Assembly: GCA_019973575.1 (NCBI GenBank)
Contig: BPUI01000003.1
Span: forward strand, 1-64,000
DNA from: Gemmatimonadetes bacterium T265
GTDB taxonomy: Bacteria > Gemmatimonadota > Gemmatimonadetes > Gemmatimonadales > Gemmatimonadaceae
Direction: 5' to 3'
Length of the DNA: 64,000 nucleotides
The translations under genes and the position numbers were made by a program. The notes under the pieces are model-generated. The model made no database searches. It was not told the origin of the DNA and saw nothing but the letters and a program-made list of their open reading frames with translations. Shown in pieces: positions 32,161-41,585 of this stretch. Numbering within the stretch: position 1 is the stretch's first letter; each line of letters begins with the position of its first letter.

Positions 32161-35100
32161 ATGCGCGCGTCCGTCCCCCGCCTCACCGCCCTCCTCGCCG
32201 CCGTCGTCGGTACGGCCCCCGCCGCCCGCGGGCAGACGGCCGCGGCCCCGGCCTCCCCGACCGCCGACCCCGCCGCGGCCATGCACTGGCGCACGATCGG
32301 CCCCACGCGCGCCGGCCGCGCCCGCGCGCTCGCCGGCGTGCCGAGCCAGCCGAACGTGTTCTACGTCGGCTTCGACAACGGCGGCGTGTGGCGCTCGACC
32401 GACTACGGCTCCACGTGGCAGCCGCTCTTCGACCGCGAGCCCACCGGCTCGATCGGCGCGATCGCCGTCGCGCCCTCCGACCCGAACGTGATCTACGTCG
32501 GCACCGGCGCGGGGATCATCCGCCCCGACCTCGCCGTCGGCAACGGCGTCTACAAGTCCGTCGACGGCGGCAAGACGTGGACGCACCTCGGCCTCGACGA
32601 CACCGAGATGATCGCGATGATCGAGGTCGACCCGCGGAACCCCGACCGGCTGTTCGTCGCCGCGTTAGGCCATCCCTACGGGCCGAATGCCGAGCGCGGG
32701 ATCTACCGCTCGACCGACGGCGGGCGCTCGTTCCAGAAGGTCCTCTACAAGGACGAGTACACGAGCGGCAACGACGTGCGCCTCGACCCGCGCGACCCCA
32801 ACGTCGTCTACGCGACGCTCTGGCAGCAGCAGCAGAGCTTCGTCGAGGGGCAGGGCTTCGGCGGGGCGGGGAACGGGATCTTCAAGTCGACCGACGGCGG
32901 CACGACGTGGCGGCAGCTGACGAACGGCCTGCCGGCCGTGATCCAGGCGAACCTCGCCGTCGCCCCGAGCGACCCGCGCGTCCTCTACGCGGCCGTCGCG
33001 GGCGCGACGCCCGACGGGAGTACGGGGCGCGGGAACGCGGGCGTCGTCGGCTTCTACACCTCGAACGACGCGGGCGAGCACTGGCGGCTCGCGGTCGAGA
33101 ACCCGCGGAGCGGGAGCGGGCAGGGCACCGACGCGCACGACGCCAAGGGCGCGGGTGCGCGCGACTCGAGTGCCCGCACGGGCGGTGCGCCTAACGAGAA
33201 CGCCCCCCGCGCACGCGCCGGGGGCTCGCCGGCCGACTCCGCCGCGGCGCGCGCGGGCACGCCGGGGAACGCCGGGACGCCCGCGGCGCCGACCGTCGGC
33301 GACCCGCGCCCGATGATCCGCATCGGCGGCGGCGATCTGCCCACGCTCGCCGTCGACCCCAAGGACCCGCGCGTCGTCTACAGCTCGTCGACCGTCTTCT
33401 GGCGCACCGAGGACGCGGGCCGCACGTGGACCGCGGTACGCGGCGCGCCGGGCGGGGACGACTACCAGAAAACGTGGATCAACCCGAACAACCCCGACAT
33501 CCTGCTCGTCGTTTCGGACCAGGGCGCGGTCGTCTCGGCCAACCGCGGCCGGTCGTGGAGCAACTGGTACACGCAGCCCACGGCCGCGATGTACCACGTC
33601 TCGACCGACCTCGCCTTTCCGTACCGCGTCTGCGGCGGGCAGCAGGACTCGGGCTCGGCGTGCGTCGACAGCCGCAGCATGGACGGCGAGATCACCTTCC
33701 ACGACTGGCACCCGGTCAACATCCAGGAGTACGGCATCGCCGCGCCCGACCCCCGGAACCCCGACGCGGTCTACGGGAGCATGCGGACCAACGTCTCGCT
33801 CTACGACCGCCGGACGGGGCAGACGACGCTCGTCGGGCCGAGCGCGGAGGCGAGGGGGACGCAGTACAACCGCAACGTGCGGACGATGCCGCTGCACTGG
33901 TCGCCGGTCGACCCGGGCGTGCTCTACTACGCGTCCGACGCCGTCTGGAAGAGCACCGACCACGCGCACAGCTGGACGCGGATCTCCCCCGACCTCGCGC
34001 GGCAGACGTGGGCGGTGCCGGCGAACGCGGGCAAGTACGCGGCGGGGGTCACGCCCGCCCCGTTAGGCGCGATCACCGCGCTCGCGCCCTCGCCGCGCGA
34101 CGCGGGCGTGCTCTGGGCCGGCACCGACGACGGCAACCTCCAGACGACGACCGACGGCGGCGCGCGCTGGACCAACGTCACGCCGCCGCAGATCAAGCCA
34201 TGGACGCGCATCTTCAACATCGACGCCGGGCACTTCGACGCGCGCACCGCCTACGCGGCCGCGAACACCCTCCGCCTCGACGACCTCAACCCGCACTTCT
34301 GGCGCACGCACGACGGCGGGCGGACGTGGACGGAGATCAACACGGGCATCGCGCCCGGCGCGGTCGCGAACACGATCCGCGAGGACCCGCGCGTGCCGGG
34401 GCTGCTCTACGCGGGGACCGACACGCAGGTCTGGGTCTCGTTCGACGACGGCGACCACTGGCAGTCGCTCCGCCGCGACATGCCGGCGATCTCGGTGCGC
34501 GACCTCCAGGTCAAGGACGACAGCACGTGCCTCTGCGCCGACCTCGTCGCGGGGACGCACGGGCGCGGGTTCTGGATCCTCGACGACCTGACGCCGCTCC
34601 GCCAGGCGGCCGCCGTGCGCGCGGCCGCCGCGTCGCGCGCGGCCTACCTCGTCAAGCCCGTGACCGCGGTGCGCGTGCGCTTCGCGACCAACGACCCGAC
34701 GCCGTGGCCGCCCGAGGTCCCCGCCGGCGAGAACCCGCCCCCCGGCGCGGTGCTCGACTACTTCCTCGGCGCCGACGCCGCGGGCCCGGTCACGCTCGAA
34801 GTCCTCGACGCGGCGGGGAAGGTCGTGCGCACGTACTCGAGCGCCGACCGCGTGCCGGGCCCGGACCCCGCGCTCGACCCCGCCGCGTACGACCGCGTCT
34901 GCCAGCGGACCCCGTCCGCGCCGGACTGCGCGGTGCCGCTCTACTGGCCCGCGCCGGCGATGCGGGTCGGGACGTCGGCCGGCATGCACCGGGTGAGCTG
35001 GGACCTGCACTACGACCCGGTCCCCGGCACCGGTGCGTTAGGCGAGGACGACGACGGGGCGAACGGCGCCGTGCCGCACCGCACCTACCCGTCGCCGGCC

Positions 35101-35598
35101 TCGCCGTGGGCGCCGCCGGGCGCGTACACGGTACGCCTCACGGTGGACGGCCGCCGCTACACGCAGCCGCTGGCGCTGCGCCTCGACCCGCGCGTCCGCA
35201 CGCCGGCCGCGGGGCTCGCGCAGCTCGCCTCGCTCTCGACCTCCACGTACGCGGCCGCCGTCGCCGCGCACGCCGCGTACGTGGAGGCCCGCGCGCTCGC
35301 CGCCCGTACGGGCGACGCCGCGCTGCGGGCGCGCGTGGACTCGATCGCCCCGCCGCCGGGCGAGCGGCCGGCGGCGCCCGGCCCGCGGCGCGGCCGGGCC
35401 GCGGACGCGGTGACGACGTTGGACGGCGCGAGCCGCGCCCTCGTCGACGCGGTGATGCCGCTGCAGGGCGCCGACGTCGCGCCGACCGCCGGGCAGATCG
35501 CGGCGTGCGACCGGGCGCGCGCCGACGCGGCCGCGGTCGTCGCGCGGTGGAACGCGCTCCGGGCGGGCGCGCCCGCGGCGCGGAACGGCGGCCAGTAG
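32161..35598 (+). CDS. Secreted Vps10/sortilin-type beta-propeller protein, second copy
   Basis: A 1145-residue exported paralogue of the protein at 26500 with a signal peptide (LLAAVVGTAPAARGQ). Blades include GGVWRSTDYGSTWQPLFD, GVYKSVDGGKTWTHLGL, GIYRSTDGGRSFQKVLY, GIFKSTDGGTTWRQLTN and HFWRTHDGGRTWTEINTG. An Ala/Gly/Asn-rich insertion interrupts the propeller at about residues 315-380. The C-terminal part has a sheet domain (PVTLEVLDAAGKVVRTYSSA) and a helical tail (TYAAAVAAHAAYVEARALAA). The hydrolase gene begins three bases after its stop, so the two are very likely co-transcribed. Confidence 0.85.
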   Translation: MRASVPRLTALLAAVVGTAPAARGQTAAAPASPTADPAAAMHWRTIGPTRAGRARALAGVPSQPNVFYVGFDNGGVWRSTDYGSTWQPLFDREPTGSIGAIAVAPSDPNVIYVGTGAGIIRPDLAVGNGVYKSVDGGKTWTHLGLDDTEMIAMIEVDPRNPDRLFVAALGHPYGPNAERGIYRSTDGGRSFQKVLYKDEYTSGNDVRLDPRDPNVVYATLWQQQQSFVEGQGFGGAGNGIFKSTDGGTTWRQLTNGLPAVIQANLAVAPSDPRVLYAAVAGATPDGSTGRGNAGVVGFYTSNDAGEHWRLAVENPRSGSGQGTDAHDAKGAGARDSSARTGGAPNENAPRARAGGSPADSAAARAGTPGNAGTPAAPTVGDPRPMIRIGGGDLPTLAVDPKDPRVVYSSSTVFWRTEDAGRTWTAVRGAPGGDDYQKTWINPNNPDILLVVSDQGAVVSANRGRSWSNWYTQPTAAMYHVSTDLAFPYRVCGGQQDSGSACVDSRSMDGEITFHDWHPVNIQEYGIAAPDPRNPDAVYGSMRTNVSLYDRRTGQTTLVGPSAEARGTQYNRNVRTMPLHWSPVDPGVLYYASDAVWKSTDHAHSWTRISPDLARQTWAVPANAGKYAAGVTPAPLGAITALAPSPRDAGVLWAGTDDGNLQTTTDGGARWTNVTPPQIKPWTRIFNIDAGHFDARTAYAAANTLRLDDLNPHFWRTHDGGRTWTEINTGIAPGAVANTIREDPRVPGLLYAGTDTQVWVSFDDGDHWQSLRRDMPAISVRDLQVKDDSTCLCADLVAGTHGRGFWILDDLTPLRQAAAVRAAAASRAAYLVKPVTAVRVRFATNDPTPWPPEVPAGENPPPGAVLDYFLGADAAGPVTLEVLDAAGKVVRTYSSADRVPGPDPALDPAAYDRVCQRTPSAPDCAVPLYWPAPAMRVGTSAGMHRVSWDLHYDPVPGTGALGEDDDGANGAVPHRTYPSPASPWAPPGAYTVRLTVDGRRYTQPLALRLDPRVRTPAAGLAQLASLSTSTYAAAVAAHAAYVEARALAARTGDAALRARVDSIAPPPGERPAAPGPRRGRAADAVTTLDGASRALVDAVMPLQGADVAPTAGQIAACDRARADAAAVVARWNALRAGAPAARNGGQ

Positions 35599-35600
35599 CC

Positions 35601-36578
35601 GTGCGGGCGACACGCGTGCCACGTCTGCCGCGCGTGCGCGGCGCGCTCGCGGGGTTCGCGGGGCTGATCGGCCTCGCGGGACCGTCGCGCGGCGCGGCCC
35701 AGCCCGCGGGCCCGCCGCAGCCCGACCTCGCCCAGCCGCCGCAGGTGATCCGCCTCTGGCCGGGGCGCGCGCCGGGCGCGCTCGGCGACGAGGACCGCGA
35801 CACGCCGACCCTCACCCTCTACCGGCCGTTCGGCCGGCCGTACACGACCGCCGGCGGGGCGACCGCGGGGACCGCCGTGATCGTCGCCCCCGGCGGGGGC
35901 TACGCCGCGCTCGCGGAGAACCACGAGGGGCGCCAGGTCGCGAACTGGTTCAACGCGTTAGGCGTGACGGCGTTGGTGCTGCGTTACCGGCTCGGCCCGC
36001 GCTACCACCACCCGGTCGAACTCGGCGACGTGCAGCGCGCGCTCCGCCTCGTGCGCGCCCGCGCCGGCGAGTTCGGCGTCCGCGCGGACCGCGTCGGCGT
36101 GATGGGCTTCTCGGCCGGCGGGCACCTCGCCGCGACGGCGGCCACGCGCTTCGACGACGGCGACCCGCGCGCGCCCGACCCGGTCGACCGCGCGTCCAGC
36201 CGCCCGGACTTCCTCGTCCTCGCCTACCCGGTCGTCTCCTTCACCGCGCCCTACACCCACCAGGGCTCCGCGACCAACCTGCTCGGTGCCGACGCGCCCG
36301 CCGCGCTCCGGGCGGAGCTGTCGGCCGAGCAGCACGTGACGGCCCGCACGCCGCCGACGTTCCTGTTCACGACGAACGCGGACGACGTCGTGCCGGCCGA
36401 GAACAGCGTCGCGTTCTACCTCGCGCTGCGCCGCGCCGGCGTCCCCGCGGAGCTGCACGTCTTCGAGCCCGGGTCACACGGGGCTGGGCTCGCGCTCGCC
36501 GACCCCGTGCTCGGCGTCTGGCCCGCGCTGCTCGCGACCTGGCTGCGGACGCGCGGACTGCTCACGCGGCCGCACTGA
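35601..36578 (+). CDS. Exported alpha/beta hydrolase, acetyl-esterase-like
   Basis: A 325-residue enzyme from GTG 35601, directly after the propeller gene. A signal region (ALAGFAGLIGLAGPSRGAAQ) suggests export. The alpha/beta-hydrolase core shows the oxyanion stretch VIVAPGGGYAALAENHEG, the nucleophile elbow VGVMGFSAGGHLAATAA, an acid-loop region TTNADDVVPAENSVAFY and the catalytic His in EPGSHGAGLALAD. The GGGY and FSAGGH pair is characteristic of acetyl-xylan-esterase or BD-FAE-like enzymes that remove acyl groups from polysaccharide. Linkage to the propeller protein hints at a shared extracellular polymer substrate, as inference. Confidence 0.85.
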   Translation: MRATRVPRLPRVRGALAGFAGLIGLAGPSRGAAQPAGPPQPDLAQPPQVIRLWPGRAPGALGDEDRDTPTLTLYRPFGRPYTTAGGATAGTAVIVAPGGGYAALAENHEGRQVANWFNALGVTALVLRYRLGPRYHHPVELGDVQRALRLVRARAGEFGVRADRVGVMGFSAGGHLAATAATRFDDGDPRAPDPVDRASSRPDFLVLAYPVVSFTAPYTHQGSATNLLGADAPAALRAELSAEQHVTARTPPTFLFTTNADDVVPAENSVAFYLALRRAGVPAELHVFEPGSHGAGLALADPVLGVWPALLATWLRTRGLLTRPH

Positions 36579-36599
36579 CGCGTCGCGGAAGCGTCCGAC

Positions 36600-36806
36600 G
36601 ACCCGGACGGGCGTCGAGCCGGCGAGCTTCGTCGACGCGCTGCCCACGAGTGGGTGGGTGCACGACTTGTACATCGTCCCCGCGGCGCGCGGGCGCGGCG
36701 TCGGCGACACGAAGGGTTCGGGCCCCTGCTGTCCGCGCTCGCCCCCATGCGGCCGGAGGTGGTGCAGCAGGTGGCCGAGGCCAAGGCAGCGGCGCGGGGC
36801 CGATGA
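36600..36806 (+). pseudogene. Remnant of a GNAT-type acetyltransferase gene
   Basis: One frame reads ASFVDALPTSGWVHDLYIVP followed by AARGRGVGDT, the acetyl-CoA-binding motif A of GNAT enzymes. After a frameshift the second frame reads PLLSALAPMRPEVVQQVAEA and ends at TGA 36806. The N-terminal half of a GNAT domain is missing. It lies in the 325-bp gap between the two hydrolase genes; the rest of the gap holds nothing evident. Confidence 0.5.
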
Positions 36807-36903
36807 GTGGGGGCCCGACCGCGGCCCCGACCGCGCTCGGCTTGCCCGCCGGTGTGCGCGATGGAATAATCCCCCTCGACCCCCGCCTCCGCTCCCCGCC
36901 CGC

Positions 36904-38808
36904 ATGCCTCGTCCGTTCGTCACACCACCCGCGTCGCCGCGGGTGCGGTCGCCGAGAGTGCTCGCGGCGCTGCTCGCCGCGACGCCCGCGGCACTGGCGA
37001 TGGCGACGACGTGTGGGGCGGCGCAGCCGCCCGGCGGGGCCGGCGCAGAGGTGGCCGCCGCCCCGTACCCGCGCCCGGCGGGCGCGTACGCGGTCGACAG
37101 CGTGCGCACGACGCTGGTCCCGATGCGCGACGGCGTCCGGCTCGCGACCGACGTCTACCGACCGGCCGGCGTGGCGGGGCCGCTGCCGACGGTCCTCATG
37201 CGGCTGCCGTACAACAAGGCGGCCTACCGTGGGGCGACGGGACCCGCGGCGTTCTTCGCCTCGCACGGCTACGCCGTCGTGCTGCAGGACGTGCGCGGCA
37301 AGTTCGCCTCGGAAGGCGCCTTCCGCGTCTACGCCGGCGACCGGACCGACTGGGCCGACACCTTCGACTGGGTGGCCGCGCAGCCCTGGTCCTCGGGCCG
37401 CATCGGCACGTACGGCTGCTCGTACCTCGGCGAGGAGCAGATCCTCGCCGCGCCGCTCCGGCACCCGCACCACGTCGCCGCCATCGCGCAGGCCGCCGGG
37501 GGGAACCTCGGCCGCGTGGGGCGGCACCGGAGCTTCTGGGGCTCGGTCGAGGGCGGCGCCTTCGCGCTCTCGATCAACTTCGGCTGGATGCCGGTGTTCG
37601 CGTCGGTCGACCGGGGCGCGCGGCCGGCGCCGCACGTCGACCTCCCGACGTTCCTCCGCACGCTGCCGGTGCTCGACATGACCGAGCGCGCCGGCTCGCC
37701 GTCGTGGGACTGGCGCAACTTCCTCACGCGCGCGCCCGACGACCCCTGGTGGGACCGGCAGGGCTACCTGACGTCGCGCGACAGGGTGGGCGTTGCCACA
37801 CTCCACGTCTCGTCCTGGTTCGACCTGGCCGACCAGGCGCTCACCGAGGCGGCGCTCTTCCGCGCCAACGGCGTGAACGACCGGGCGCGGACCGGGCAGT
37901 ACGTAATCATCTCGCCGACGACGCACTGCGCCTCCGAGGCCGCGTCGGGCGACACGCGGGTCGGCGACCTGCCGGTCGGCGACGCGCGGCTGCACTACTG
38001 GGAGACGTACCTCGCGTGGTTCGACCGGTGGCTGCGCGGCACCGTGCACGCGCTCGATGCGCTGCCGCGCGTGCAGTACTACACCATCGGCCGGAACGCC
38101 TGGCGCGCGGCCGACCGCTGGCCCGTGCCGGGCATGCGCGCGACGGCGTTCTACCTCCGGAGCGGCGGCGGGGCGAACACCCGGACCGGGGACGGCCGCC
38201 TGAGCCTCGCCCCGTCGACCCGGGCGGGCCGCGCGGCGGAGCCCCCCGACACGTTCACCTACGATCCGGCCGACCCCGTCCCGTCGCGCGGCGGCGCAAT
38301 CTGCTGCACCGGCAACCCCAAGGACCAGCCGGGCTCGTACGACAACGCGGACCTCGAGCAGCGCGCCGACGTGCTGGTCTACACCGGCGACGTGCTCCGC
38401 GAGGGGCTGGAGCTGACCGGCCCGATGCGCGCCGAGGTGTACGTGAGCTCCGACGCGCCGGACACGGACGTCACGGTGAAGCTGCTCGACGTGTTCCCGG
38501 ACGGCCGGGCGATGAACATCCAGGAGGGGATCACGCGCGCGCGGTGGCGGGGCGGCTTCGCCCGGCCGCGGCCGATGCGGCCCGGCGTGGTCTACCGGGT
38601 GCCGGTCGGCCTGCACGCCACGTCGTGGTACCTGCCGCCGGGGCACCGGCTCCGGGCCGAGGTCTCGAGCTCCAGCTTCCCGCGCTTCGACCGCAACCTG
38701 AACACGGGCGGGCGGAACTACGACGAGACGGCCGGGCGGGTGGCGCACACGGCCGTACACCACGCGGGGGCGTACGCGTCGCGCGTCGTGCTGCCGGTGG
38801 TCCGGTAA
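36904..38808 (+). CDS. Exported CocE/NonD-family hydrolase (X-Pro dipeptidyl-peptidase-like)
   Basis: A 634-residue enzyme with an N-terminal signal region (VLAALLAATPAALAMATTCG). The S15/CocE hydrolase domain is clear: VPMRDGVRLATDVYRPAG, PYNKAAYRG, QDVRGKFASEG and the nucleophile elbow GTYGCSYLGEEQ with Ser173. The C-terminal half is the jelly-roll domain typical of this family (FTYDPADPVPSRGG, ELTGPMRAEVYVSSDAPDTD, VTVKLLDVFPDG). The family cleaves esters or amides, including X-Pro peptides and acylated antibiotics; the substrate here is unknown. There is no operon partner, and the next gene is convergent. Confidence 0.88.
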   Translation: MPRPFVTPPASPRVRSPRVLAALLAATPAALAMATTCGAAQPPGGAGAEVAAAPYPRPAGAYAVDSVRTTLVPMRDGVRLATDVYRPAGVAGPLPTVLMRLPYNKAAYRGATGPAAFFASHGYAVVLQDVRGKFASEGAFRVYAGDRTDWADTFDWVAAQPWSSGRIGTYGCSYLGEEQILAAPLRHPHHVAAIAQAAGGNLGRVGRHRSFWGSVEGGAFALSINFGWMPVFASVDRGARPAPHVDLPTFLRTLPVLDMTERAGSPSWDWRNFLTRAPDDPWWDRQGYLTSRDRVGVATLHVSSWFDLADQALTEAALFRANGVNDRARTGQYVIISPTTHCASEAASGDTRVGDLPVGDARLHYWETYLAWFDRWLRGTVHALDALPRVQYYTIGRNAWRAADRWPVPGMRATAFYLRSGGGANTRTGDGRLSLAPSTRAGRAAEPPDTFTYDPADPVPSRGGAICCTGNPKDQPGSYDNADLEQRADVLVYTGDVLREGLELTGPMRAEVYVSSDAPDTDVTVKLLDVFPDGRAMNIQEGITRARWRGGFARPRPMRPGVVYRVPVGLHATSWYLPPGHRLRAEVSSSSFPRFDRNLNTGGRNYDETAGRVAHTAVHHAGAYASRVVLPVVR

Positions 38809-38983
38809 CGGCCGCGGTCAGGGCGGGGTACCGACGGCGACGCGCGTCGCGGTTCCCGACGGTGCCCCGCGGGGGCCGGAGCTGAGCCACGTCGACGACG
38901 GCGGCGCGGCCATCCTCCGGGGCGAGCGCTCCGGGCGCGGCCGGCGCGTTCGCACGGCCCACCGTCGACCCGGCGCGTTAGGC

Positions 38984-39055
38984 TGTCGTCCCGGGCGCGC
39001 CTGGCCCGGCCGCGTCACCCGGGAAGGCAGGTCCCTCGCCGCGCTCGGGACGACG
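38984..39055. repeat. Degenerate copy of a MITE-like inverted repeat
   Basis: Ends TGTCGTCCCG and CGGGACGAC flank a 53-bp interior, and GCAGGTCCCTCGCCGCGCTC resembles the right arm of the perfect copy at 57358-57472. The left arm has diverged. It lies in the gap between two convergent genes. Confidence 0.6.
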
Positions 39056-39089
39056 AGCGGAGAATGACGGCCAAACTCTGCGCAGCACA

Positions 39090-41543
39090 TTAGCGCGCGA
39101 CGGGGTACGCGCGGTCGCCCGACAGCGTGAGGCGCGCCGTCCGGACCGACGCGGAGCTCGACCCCGCCATCACGTCGAACGCGCCCGGCTCGACGACGTG
39201 CCGCATCCCCGCGTCCCAGAGCGCGAAGGCGCGCGGCGCGAGCCGGAAGGTCACGGCGCGCGTCTCGCCCGGGCGGAGCGTGACGCGCTCGAAGCCCGCC
39301 AGCTCCATCACCGGGCGCGTCACCGAGCTCACCGCCTGGCGTAAGTAGAGCTGCACGACCTCGTCGCCCGCGCGCGCGCCGGTGTTGGTCACGTCCACAC
39401 GCACCGGCACCGAGTCGCCGGCCGCGACCCGCTCGGCCGACGCGGTCGACGCGACCTGCGGCGCGCCGACGCGGAACGTCGTGTAGCTCAGCCCGTGCCC
39501 GAACGGGAAGAGCGCGTCGGTGCGGTCGAACAGGTAGCCGCGGCGCGCCGACGGCTTGTAGTTGTAGAACGCCGGCAGGTGCCCGACCGAGCGCGCGATC
39601 GAGACGGGGAGCTTGCCGCCCGGGTTCGCGTCGCCGAAGAGCACGTCGGCCACGGCCGTCCCGCCCTCCTGCCCGGGGTACCACGCGTCGAGGACGGCCG
39701 GCACGCTGTCCGCGACGTAGTTGATCGAGAGCGGGCGCCCGTGGACGAGCACGACGACGGTCGGTATGCCGGTGGCGAGCACCGCGCGCACGAGCGCGTT
39801 CTGCTCGCCGACGAGGTCGAGGCCCGTGCGGTCGCCGAGGTGCGTGCGGCTCCACGCCTCGCGCGAGGTCTGCTCGTTGTCGCCGACGACGAGGACCGCG
39901 ACGTCGCTCTGCCTAACGATCGCGGCCGCCTCGCGGATGCGGGCCGCGTTCTCCTGCGGGTCCGCGAGCCGCACCGCGTCGGCGTTCCAGCGCGCGGCCG
40001 AATTGCTGCCGCCCCGCGCCGGGTGCGCGGCGTCGCGCACGGGCTCGGTGATCCGCACGCCCTCGGCGTAGAGCACGCGCACGCCCGCGCCGGCCTTGCG
40101 CCGGATCCCGTCGAGCACGTTCACCGAGCGGAGCGGGGCGTCGCTGTAGCCGCCGAGGAACGCCTCGGCCGCGTTCGGCCCGACGACGGCGATGGTGCGC
40201 AGCCGCGCGCGGTCGAGCGGGAGGAGGGGCGCGCCGCCGCGGGCGGGCCCGCGTGTGACGGGCACGTTCTTGAGCAGCACGATCACCTTCCGCGCCGCCT
40301 CCTCCGCGAGGGCGCGGTGCGCGGGGTCGCCGACCGAGCGCGCGGCGAGCGCCGTGTCGACGTACGGGTGCTCGAACAGACCTAACAGGAACTTGTGCCG
40401 GAGGGTGCGCGCGACGGCGGAGTCGACGAGCGCCGCGGGCACGCGCCCCGCGCGCACGAGGTCCGCGAGCGCGCCGTACGTGCTCCGGTCGGGGAGGTCG
40501 GCGTCCACGCCCGCGAGGATCGCCTCGCGCGCGGCCTCCGCCGAGTCGGCCGCGACGTGGTGCAGCGAGACGAGGTCGTTGAGCGCGCCCCAGTCGGAAA
40601 CGACCGTCCCGCGGAACCCCCACTCCCCGCGCAGGATCCCCTGCAGCACGCGCGCGTTGGCGTGCATCGGCACGCCGTCGAACTCGTTGTAGGACGGCAT
40701 CACGCTCGCCGCGCCGGCCGCCTCGACCGCGGCTTCGAACGGCGGCAGGAATACCTCGCGCAGCACGCGGTCGCCGTAGGGCGCGGGCGCGGTGTTCTCT
40801 CCCGACTCGGGCTGCCCGTGCCCGGTGAGGTGCTTGAGCGTGGCGAGTACGCGGTCCGGGCCTAATGCACCGCCCGCGCCGCGCCCCTGCAGCCCGCGCA
40901 CCGCGGCCACGCCGAGCCGGGCGACGAGGTACGGGTCCTCGCCGTACGTCTCCTCGATGCGCCCCCAGCGCGGGTCGCGCGCGACGTCCACCACCGGGGC
41001 GAGCACCTGGTGCGCGCCGCGCGCCCGCGCCTCGGCCGCGATCGCCGCGAAGACGCGCTCCTGCAGCGCGGGGTCCCACGCGCTCGCGAGCGCGATCGCC
41101 TGCGGGAAGCTCGTCGCGTCGCGCGCCATGAGGCCGTGCAGGGCCTCCTCGTGCATCAGCGCGGGGACGCCGAGCCGCGTGCGCTCGACGAGGAAGCGCT
41201 GCACGTCGTTGACGAACCGCGCCTCCCCCGCCGCGTCCCGCCCCTCGCTCGGCCGCTCGACGCGGCCGACGCCTAACGGGATCCGGGCCGCCGCGCTCTC
41301 CGGCGCGAACCGGCCGCCCGGGCCGAGCAGGCGGCGCTTCTCGTTCCAGACGCAGCGCAGCTGCGCGACCTTCTCGTCGAGCGTCATGCGGCCGAGCAGG
41401 TCGCGCACTCGCGCCTCGACGGGGCGCGCGGAGTCGCGGTAGACGGGGCGGTCGGCGGCGGGCTGCGCGCGCGCCGTCGCGTGCGCGGTGGCCGTCGCGA
41501 CGAGCGCGAGGGCCGCGCGCATCCGTCGGGTGGGCGTGGGCAT
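39090..41543 (-). CDS. Exported GH3-family glycoside hydrolase (beta-glucosidase/xylosidase type)
   Basis: An 817-residue enzyme with a signal peptide (MRAALALVATATAHATARAQ). The GH3 N-terminal barrel shows QLRCVWNEKRRLLGPGG, RLGVPALMHEEALHGLMARD, LATLKHLTGHGQPESG (substrate-binding Lys-His at 237-238) and the nucleophile Asp317 in FRGTVVSDWGALNDLV. The alpha/beta sandwich and fibronectin-III-like C-terminal domain follow (VDVTNTGARAGDEVVQLYLR). HEEALHG rather than HGE is typical of the xylosidase/glucosidase subgroup. It starts 43 bp after AKR gene 1 on the same strand, so the three genes probably form one transcript. Confidence 0.92.
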   Translation of the reverse strand: MPTPTRRMRAALALVATATAHATARAQPAADRPVYRDSARPVEARVRDLLGRMTLDEKVAQLRCVWNEKRRLLGPGGRFAPESAAARIPLGVGRVERPSEGRDAAGEARFVNDVQRFLVERTRLGVPALMHEEALHGLMARDATSFPQAIALASAWDPALQERVFAAIAAEARARGAHQVLAPVVDVARDPRWGRIEETYGEDPYLVARLGVAAVRGLQGRGAGGALGPDRVLATLKHLTGHGQPESGENTAPAPYGDRVLREVFLPPFEAAVEAAGAASVMPSYNEFDGVPMHANARVLQGILRGEWGFRGTVVSDWGALNDLVSLHHVAADSAEAAREAILAGVDADLPDRSTYGALADLVRAGRVPAALVDSAVARTLRHKFLLGLFEHPYVDTALAARSVGDPAHRALAEEAARKVIVLLKNVPVTRGPARGGAPLLPLDRARLRTIAVVGPNAAEAFLGGYSDAPLRSVNVLDGIRRKAGAGVRVLYAEGVRITEPVRDAAHPARGGSNSAARWNADAVRLADPQENAARIREAAAIVRQSDVAVLVVGDNEQTSREAWSRTHLGDRTGLDLVGEQNALVRAVLATGIPTVVVLVHGRPLSINYVADSVPAVLDAWYPGQEGGTAVADVLFGDANPGGKLPVSIARSVGHLPAFYNYKPSARRGYLFDRTDALFPFGHGLSYTTFRVGAPQVASTASAERVAAGDSVPVRVDVTNTGARAGDEVVQLYLRQAVSSVTRPVMELAGFERVTLRPGETRAVTFRLAPRAFALWDAGMRHVVEPGAFDVMAGSSSASVRTARLTLSGDRAYPVAR

Positions 41544-41585
41544 CGGGCGGGTTGGGAGGAGGGGGACGGCGCGCGCCCCCGCCGC

